Origin: Selaginella tamariscina
Lineage: Eukaryota; Streptophyta; Lycopodiopsida; Selaginellales; Selaginellaceae
Length of the DNA: 64,000 nucleotides
Assembly (NCBI GenBank): GCA_003024785.1
Contig: PUQB01000059.1
Location: 379,853 to 443,852 of the forward strand
Direction: 5' to 3'
The notes under the pieces were generated by a model that saw nothing but the letters and a program-made list of their open reading frames with translations, was not told the DNA's origin and ran no database searches. How positions within the stretch are numbered: position 1 is the first letter of the stretch; each line of letters opens with the position of its first letter. Positions 57,701-64,000 of the stretch are shown piece after piece. A program made the translations under genes and the position numbers.

Positions 57701-58414
57701 TACATGACAGGCTTGGTATCGCTATGAACGATGAAAGGTACATTATATATACAATTGTGTGTGTGTATACTCCTTTCTGTGCGTGTGTATGGATCTGGTT
57801 AGCACCATAATAGACAAACATACTTAAACACACACACACACACATTATATATACACATACATACATTTTCATATATACGTTGTTTGTATTTCTTATTTAT
57901 ATATCATGGATTATATAAATACTCATACATTGTACTTGTTCTGTCTCTCTCTCAGCACACACTTATACTTACTCTTTTTTGGACTGTTATACATTAAGGA
58001 TGTCAAGTGTATTTACTGCTATTTAATATATTTGTTCATGTATATCTTGATATATATGTATTATATTACTTTTACACACGAGAGAGAGAGAGAGTATTGA
58101 TGTACATATATTAATATAGTTTGTTCTTGTGACAGGTGAGATTTACAAACATGGTTGGTAAACTGCCATTAGACTGGGCATTGGGAGCACTAATTGTGCG
58201 GCTCTCAGACAACGACAACAACAAGGAGATGGAAAACGGAGGGTGGAGATGGAGTTTGGGAGATGACTGGGTAACAATTATATCATTTATCGCTTCCTTT
58301 GGGCTTGTGTTTACCATTGTTTGGTTAATCCTGAGATGCCGAAGACCGAGGGTAAAAACTATTTACGACCTCGAGAAGGGACGGTATATTACCACCACTC
58401 GATTTAATAGGTAA
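54795..58414 (+). CDS. Membrane-bound apyrase (GDA1/CD39 nucleoside phosphatase)
   Basis: Eight exons: 54795-55239, 55795-55998, 56216-56327, 56573-56736, 56825-57015, 57184-57281, 57541-57737, 58141-58414. All have GT...AG introns and matching phases; about 560 residues. It removes phosphate from nucleoside tri- or diphosphates in the Golgi lumen or outside the cell. Landmarks in order: an N-terminal membrane span (MWGALAVLLTVIAVFSSF, residues 64-81), a DAG-TGSR phosphate loop, ATAGLRRLE (55878), FAWVAANYALGTLGG (56234), IVELGGASAQ at the end of exon 3, IDPCTPTGYVM (56851), CAIGSTFVPDLRGKFFATEN (57210), DWALGA (58171), and a C-terminal span (WVTIISFIASFGLVFTIVWL) with a short basic tail. Spans at both ends resemble the plant APY3-7 group rather than APY1/2. 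Five single-base length changes break the frame (55050, 55104, 56276, 56671, 56841); each repairs a conserved motif if one base is added or removed, so they look like sequence errors. Confidence 0.88.
57283..57307. repeat. (CT)n microsatellite next to the apyrase exon 6 donor
   Basis: The donor CAG|GTTCCTCTCT runs straight into CT repeats. Confidence 0.88.
58079..58095. repeat. (GA)n microsatellite before apyrase exon 8
   Basis: GA dinucleotides about 45 bp upstream of the last acceptor. Confidence 0.8.
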
Positions 58415-58885
58415 CACACACAAGTCAGTTTTGTATTATCCTCCACATTTATGTGTAATGTACGTATTGATTATTATCATATATATATATATATTATATA
58501 TTTATACAAGTTGATCTTTATAAGCATCTCTAGCGGGTATATATATAATACGGCATATATATATCTGTGTGTGATATAATCCGTTGTTATTGGACTTTAG
58601 TAAAATAATTTTATTAAATTTTTTTACAGTTTTGAAGTTAGATTATTTTCCCAACTTGGAATAGCATCTCTTAAATCTTATGGTAAATGATTATTAGTAA
58701 CTAATAATAGATAAATAAACATTGCATTTATAAGCTAGCTTTTAATAATAATGTTCTGTTATATATAATACATTTCTACAAAGTTTAGTTCTATTAAATA
58801 AATTAGAAATACCGGATAGCACTTTATTAAATAATTATATAATCATATGTGCATATATAAAGAAAGTGTATTAACAGTTTCAAAA
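58415..58885. other. Apyrase 3' flank, AT-rich
   Basis: No gene. The exon end GGTATATTACCACCACTCGATTTAATAGGTAACAC is echoed at 58896-58932 (GGTATTTTACCACCACT...), a small duplication of the last coding bases. Confidence 0.5.
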
Positions 58886-58934
58886 CGTTAAGGGGCGGTA
58901 TTTTACCACCACTCCATTTAATAGGTAACACACA

Positions 58935-60245
58935 AGTCAATTTTGTATTATTATATTAGTATATTATAAATTATATATCATTAATACATTATTGATGTTA
59001 AAATTAAAATTTAAAGTGAGATTTTCCATCAAATCTATAATTAAAATAAAATTATTATAACTTACATTTGAAATTTAAAATTATCATTAATGCCATAAAT
59101 TTATTATTCTAATAATTTTTAAATCGATTTAAAATGAATTTGTTTATTTTAAATTTTCTTAATTTACTATGTGATCGATTACATGCATTGTATATAATAT
59201 ATTGAGTTGATATGAAAGTTCATGGAAAACAAAAAAGAATGACCATCTATAAATAAACATTATATGAAATGCAAGTTCTTAAATTAAAAAGAATTTTATA
59301 AATGAAATACTAAATATTTTATATCAACATTAATCTAGTCCATAACGAAAGAACATGGGGTTTCTTTAGATGATGGTACATTATAATCTTGGATGTAATA
59401 CATTCCTATATCTGCCATTTCTACTTGATCTATCTGCTTTTTTATAATTGAAAAATAAGTGCATTAGCATATACACGTTATCAACGCACACACACATACA
59501 TATATATGGAGTGCAAAACAAAGAGGAGCCAAGGTCATGCACACACCATAAAACAAACATGTAAGATCACAATGGTATTGTGAAGAAGAATCTCATTATT
59601 ATTTTCAAGTGATTTACTTAAGATTGTAGAATATGGCAATTATACACATCCATTTCTCACTGTAGAATCAAATTATTCTCGATTTTAACATAATGTATGT
59701 GTGTCTTTATTGTTGATAATTCGATTATGATGTCTCTTCTTACTCTATGTATATGTTAAATCGTGATTGTGTGTAATTATACAGGTTACTCATCCTAAAT
59801 AAAAAATAATTCTTTGTTTCTATTAAATATATTTTGTGGACCATTGTTTAGATGATAGCTTGGTTTTATAATATAAAAATATAAAAAAGAATATATAATT
59901 GTGTATTAGTTTTTAAATGTTTAAGGAATAGAATGTCTTGAGCTTATTGATTTGCTTAAGCTTCTTTTTACTTTGTGTATATGGGATATATATTTTTCTA
60001 TATAACTATACGACGGTTTAATTGAATGGCAAAAAAAAAATTCTCAAAAATATAGTGTTAACCTTAACTTCAAACAATATTATTACTATTGTAGTATGAC
60101 AACATAGGTTAATTTAAAATCTTTATATATATGTTAGATTATTCATTGAAGACTTTACATGCAATGCTTACATATAATGGTAATGCTACTTGCATACTTA
60201 CATTCTAATGCATTAGCTAGCACATGTCAATAATTATGTTTTTTT
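58935..60245 (+). repeat. R repeat, copy 3
   Basis: Direct match to 12650-13960, with words such as TTGAGTTGATATGAAAGTT (59204), GAACATGGGGTTTCTTT (59350) and CACATGTCAATAATTATG (60222). It is more diverged and lacks the start of the repeat. Confidence 0.72.
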
Positions 60246-60269
60246 TTAATTTTTTAAAGAATTGAAAAA

Positions 60270-60465
60270 GAACTCAAATTAGTATTAAAGTTCTCTCACA
60301 CTTATGCAACGCATGTGTGTATATTTAAATTAGTGTTAAACTTCTCTCACATTTATGCAACACACGCGAGTGTTTACTTAAATGAGTGTTAAAGCTCTCT
60401 CACATTTATGCAAGACACATGTGTTTAATTAAATTAGTGTTAAAGCTCTCTCACATTCACATAGG
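60270..60465. repeat. Tandem repeat, about 52-bp unit
   Basis: Nearly four copies, each with AGTGTTAAAGCTCTCTCAC-like and TTATGCAA-CACATGTGT-like parts, starting at 60281, 60332, 60385 and 60436. Confidence 0.85.
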
Positions 60466-60599
60466 AGAAAATACTCCACAATTTAATTCTTAATGTGTCA
60501 ATTTACTACTTTACTACATGTATGTATGTAATATATTTAAACATATAATAATGCATGTGTATATATATATATATATATTGAAATGCAAGCTTATACTTG

Positions 60600-60940
60600 T
60601 AAAGGATCAAAATATATAAATAATAATTTAATTTTGAGGTATGATATCTAAACATAATTTACGATTGAAACATATAGTTTTTAATTAACTTGTTTATCCG
60701 TAAATTAAAAGTGATAACTTTGAATAATTTAACAAATGTCTATGTATGTAAAATAAATCGAGCGCTATTTCATTTCAATTACCATAATCTCATGCTTGAA
60801 TTATGCACTAAATAAGCAATTATGTGCATTTTACAGGGTGAAGTAAGATAGGGACATATATATTTATATTTTTCTTTATTCTAATTAATAAGAAGGGCTC
60901 AAACAAGTATGTAGGTTTAGTGTGTGAGGTGTTTACTAAT
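60600..60940 (+). repeat. Direct repeat unit, copy 1 of 2
   Basis: Matches 62030-62300: TGTATGTAAAATAAA, then AATTAATAAGAAGGGC and GTATGTAGGTTTAGTGTGTGAGGTG. It suggests a duplication of the region on a 1.4-kb step. Confidence 0.7.
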
Positions 60941-61039
60941 TTAACATGTAAAATAGAATGAGTTGTTTGATCACCCAACTTGGGGTAAACATCTTACCTA
61001 GGTTTCATATAGGCTAGGATTCATAAAAGGGTAAAGTTT

Positions 61040-61680
61040 TTGTTGCAATGATGCAAAGCCCATCAAAATCTTCAATGGAGACAAACACAAGACGAACAAA
61101 ATCAAGGAAGCAAACGTGAATTAAATATAGTTTTTTAGGGATTGAATTGAATTAAGGGTGATGAGAAGACAGGAACTTTGGCTATACTTGTGAAAAATCT
61201 AGTTAAGGATTTTAAGCATGTTGCTACGAAGATACAAGTTTTTTGCATCTTGTATAGGGACAAAATAATTTTCAAGTGCCCAACTAAAATACTTAAGAAT
61301 AAGTTGTTGTCTAGTGAGATTGTTGATCTTGCTAGTGAAAAGGAATTTGAGTTTCTTTAAGACTTGCTTGGCAACCAAAAGAGCAATGTGCAGGAGAACT
61401 AACACGTGCCATTTATTTGTATGCGGCTCCCAAGTACGAGGAGAGGACAATGTGTACAACAACGTTGATTACGTTCTGTATCGTTTTTTGGAACTTAAAT
61501 ATGACGTTCCATACAAAGCTAAGAGGTTTAATTACAAGTTTAAGCTTGGCTTTTGGAGGCCTATTGAGATCATCTTCTAGGACAGGACACCATGGAAGAG
61601 GTGCTCAAGCTACGAGAGGAAGCAATTGGGCATGGCAACGTTCTAGAGGGAACGCTATTGCCTAAAGGCCCTAAGAAAAG
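61040..61680 (+). other. Island of short open frames, product not recognised
   Basis: Three overlapping frames (61178-61360, 61314-61580, 61417-61665) have higher GC and less biased residues than the surroundings. Pieces such as VKDFKHVATKIQVFCILYRD and DYVLYRFLELKYDVPYKAK look protein-like, and the frames follow each other as if one gene were frameshifted twice. I do not know the family. No LTR or terminal repeat is visible. It may be a decayed gene or transposon part. Confidence 0.3.
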
Positions 61681-62029
61681 TGGCACTTTACTGTCATTTA
61701 TTATTTTCTTTATTCTTTCTTTCCACAATCTTATTTTAATATAATATTATACATGTTCTTCATTCTCTTATTTATTATATCAATAAACTTAAGTTAAAGA
61801 AATAAAGCATTTCAAATATTAAAATGCATTTAATGCAATTCTCTATTATCCTAACCCTCTCCTGGTTTACAATGCACAAAAAGAAAGTGTGCATTTGTGT
61901 TTATTCTAGTTCTCTCAAAACCATTAAAAATTTAATGAGTTTATCCACATAATATGACAGAATTAAAATGCATGAAAAATGGTGACAAATTTAGTTTTAT
62001 ATGTTTAATATGCTATATACATATATGTA
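61681..62029. other. AT-rich spacer, no gene seen
   Basis: No coding potential or clear repeat. Confidence 0.45.
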
Positions 62030-62300
62030 ATAGAGATTCAGAAAATAATAATTTAATTTTAATGTATCATTTAAATTTTATTGCTATAGCATGACTTGAA
62101 CAATTTAATGGTGTATGGTTATATGTATGTATGTAAAATAAAATCAAGCACTATTTTATTTGAATTACCGTAGCAAATGATGATGCAATGAATAAGCAAT
62201 TCTATGCAACACTGAACATGGTAAAATAAGACATGGGATTCCCTTTTTTCTAATCAATAAGAAGGGCACAAATGAGTATGTAGGTTTAGTGTGTGAGGTG
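62030..62300 (+). repeat. Direct repeat unit, copy 2 of 2
   Basis: Partner of 60600-60940. Confidence 0.7.
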
Positions 62301-62755
62301 TTGTTAATTTCAAGGATCAAAATGCACTTTGTATCTTCTACCCTACACAATTGTATATATAATAATATGTGAATTGTTCGAGCATGTTTAATATGATGCA
62401 AGTTTCAGGGTCAATGACTATGGTGTCATATAACGTAATGCAAGCTTATGGAAGCTCCACAACCGTCAACCACCATTCTTAATGTAAATTGGACTGTAAA
62501 GAAATCAGCTAGTTCTTTACAATGAGAATGTATAGTCGGAACTAATCATTGGCTCCCCCTTTCTTGAATGAGATTAAACAAGATTATCAAACCTCATATG
62601 AGGAATATTCTTAATATGTTAATGAATAACATAGAAAATTCCCTCATTTATATGTTAATTTCTAAAGTCTATATTTATTAAAATACTTATTTTGAATACA
62701 CACATTTTAAGTATGCAGAAGAATTCTATATGTATAAAGCTTTATTTAAAAACCT
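62301..62755. other. AT-rich spacer, no gene seen
   Basis: Only short frames; nothing recognised. Confidence 0.45.
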
Positions 62756-62759
62756 AACA

Positions 62760-62890
62760 TGGAATTTAAGCTATTTTAAAATCTTTATAATGAAATTGTG
62801 GTCTCAAATTAATATCTTTACATGTAATCATTACAATAATGGGCATACTTACATCCCAATAGCTAACACATGTCAATAATTATGTTTTTT
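62760..62890 (+). repeat. R repeat, isolated tail
   Basis: Matches 13825-13945 (TTTTAAAATCTTTATAATGAAAT ... CACATGTCAATAATTATG), the end of the R repeat without its body. Confidence 0.7.
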
Positions 62891-63164
62891 TTTTTTCAAA
62901 ATCCCTAAAAAATTGAAAAGAACTTAGTTAAATTTTAATGGCAATGAAAAATTGTGATTAAGGGGCAATTAAGCCCAAAACTTGCTTACTGTTTGGGGAT
63001 TTCTTTCCTTGTGCTCTGTCCACGATTGCTCTAGATGAATGGATCATATAAAGGGATTATAACATAAACATTACCTTTGTGCATGCATTATGGGGATTGT
63101 TCACTTCTCCACCCAACATGTACTTCTTATCTATGTATAAACATTATATTTATGTATGATTTTG

Positions 63165-64000
63165 TTTCTATTATGGGTCTATGGGTCGATAAACCTTCAA
63201 ATTTGTTATAAATATATCAATATATTCTGATTTGGTGGATTATGTAATTTCAAATTTAAAGAGAGATTATATTTTTTCATTTATAAATTATATATTATGA
63301 TTTATATGTTTCTATTTAATTTTATATTGTATTCATTATTATATTATATTAATTAATATTGTATGCATTACACATTGCACTTTTAAATATAGTTTAATTT
63401 AAATATTATTATTTATATTAGTGTTACAAATTATATATATTAGAAATACATTATTAACATTAAAATGAGATTTTTCATCAAATCTCACAATTAAAATAAA
63501 ATTCTTGTAACTTACATTGGAACTTAAAGTTGTCATTAAGGCTATAAATATACTACTCTAATAATTTTGATTAAATCAATTCTAGGACGAATGTATTATT
63601 TTAAATTTCCCTAATTTACTATGTGAACGATTACATACATTATTGTATTTATTCATACATATTGTATGTAATAATATGTTGAGTTGATATGAAAGTTTGT
63701 GAAAAAATAAAAAAGGATAACCATACATAAATACATATTATAAGTTTTCAAATGAAAAAGAATTTTACAAATGAAATATTAAATATTTTATGATCAACAT
63801 TAGTCTAGCCCAACATGGGGTTTTCTTTAAATGGTGTACATTACAATTTCGAACATAGTACACTCTTGTATACTACTTGGAAAAATTTAAGTACATTAGC
63901 ATATAAACATTATCAACACATTATACGCACACAAACACCGTAATAACAAAGTTAGAAATTTAAGATCAAAACAATATTGCTAAAGAGGAGTCCCATTCTT
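63165..64000 (+). repeat. R repeat, copy 4 (runs off the window)
   Basis: Matches 12425-13210 from CTATTATGGGTC through TTGAGTTGATATGAAAGTTT to GATCAAAACAATATTGCT. Confidence 0.75.

Noticed and set aside
57597..57872. Minus-strand frame over apyrase exon 7
   Set aside because: Antisense to a clear GDA1/CD39 exon and CA-rich intron sequence.
1..64000. tRNA, rRNA or other structured RNA genes; endogenous plant pararetrovirus
   Set aside because: I saw no tRNA-like box A/B pair with a cloverleaf, no rRNA words, and no caulimovirus-type movement or coat protein motif; all RT sequences here are of the LTR gypsy type.

Overview
This is a land-plant nuclear window. The evidence is spliced plant-type genes with GT/AG introns, AT-rich non-coding DNA and many layers of Ty3/gypsy LTR retrotransposons. 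The lineage cannot be fixed from the sequence. Three multi-exon genes and one RING-finger gene are supported; most of the rest is transposon, from nearly intact to barely recognisable.

Layout. 0-3.3 kb: the 3' end of a chromovirus, a candidate LTR and a gypsy pol fragment. 4.1-9.0 kb: an LTR retrotransposon (G1) with both LTRs. 10.5-12.2 kb: a RING-H2 gene with a decayed duplicate upstream. 12.3-17.1 kb and 29.6-36.0 kb: two arms of a large inverted duplication around a spacer of about 12.5 kb. The spacer holds a mitochondrial-type enoyl reductase gene (18.4-20.6 kb, minus), a lone exon of an MFS transporter (20.9-21.1 kb, plus), and two copies of one gypsy family facing each other (G2, 22.8-26.9 kb; G2b, 28.0-29.6 kb). 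36.0-38.7 kb: a minus-strand gypsy fragment (G4) with LTR, primer-binding site and a coding minisatellite. 42.0-43.6 kb: a CBS-pair gene, minus strand. 43.7-53.8 kb: an old relative of G1 with a very young Tat-type gypsy element (G3, two RNase H domains) inserted in its integrase. 54.8-58.4 kb: an eight-exon, two-membrane-span apyrase gene. 58.9-64.0 kb: dispersed repeats shared with the inverted arms.

Two points matter most to a reader. First, conserved exons that splice in perfect phase repeatedly carry single-base length changes, mostly in short homopolymers; the two LTRs of G3 also differ only in this way. This points to consensus errors in the assembly, so several 'pseudogenes' here may be intact genes. 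Second, the mosaic can be dated in layers: gypsy fragment joined to a decayed transposon gene, then inverted duplication, then independent G1 and G3 insertions.

The host genes do not form a pathway. They are unrelated housekeeping or regulatory genes stranded between transposons. I found no clear new biological system; the most promising leads are the inverted duplication, the G2 family with antisense integrase at its 5' end, and the microsatellites at splice donors.
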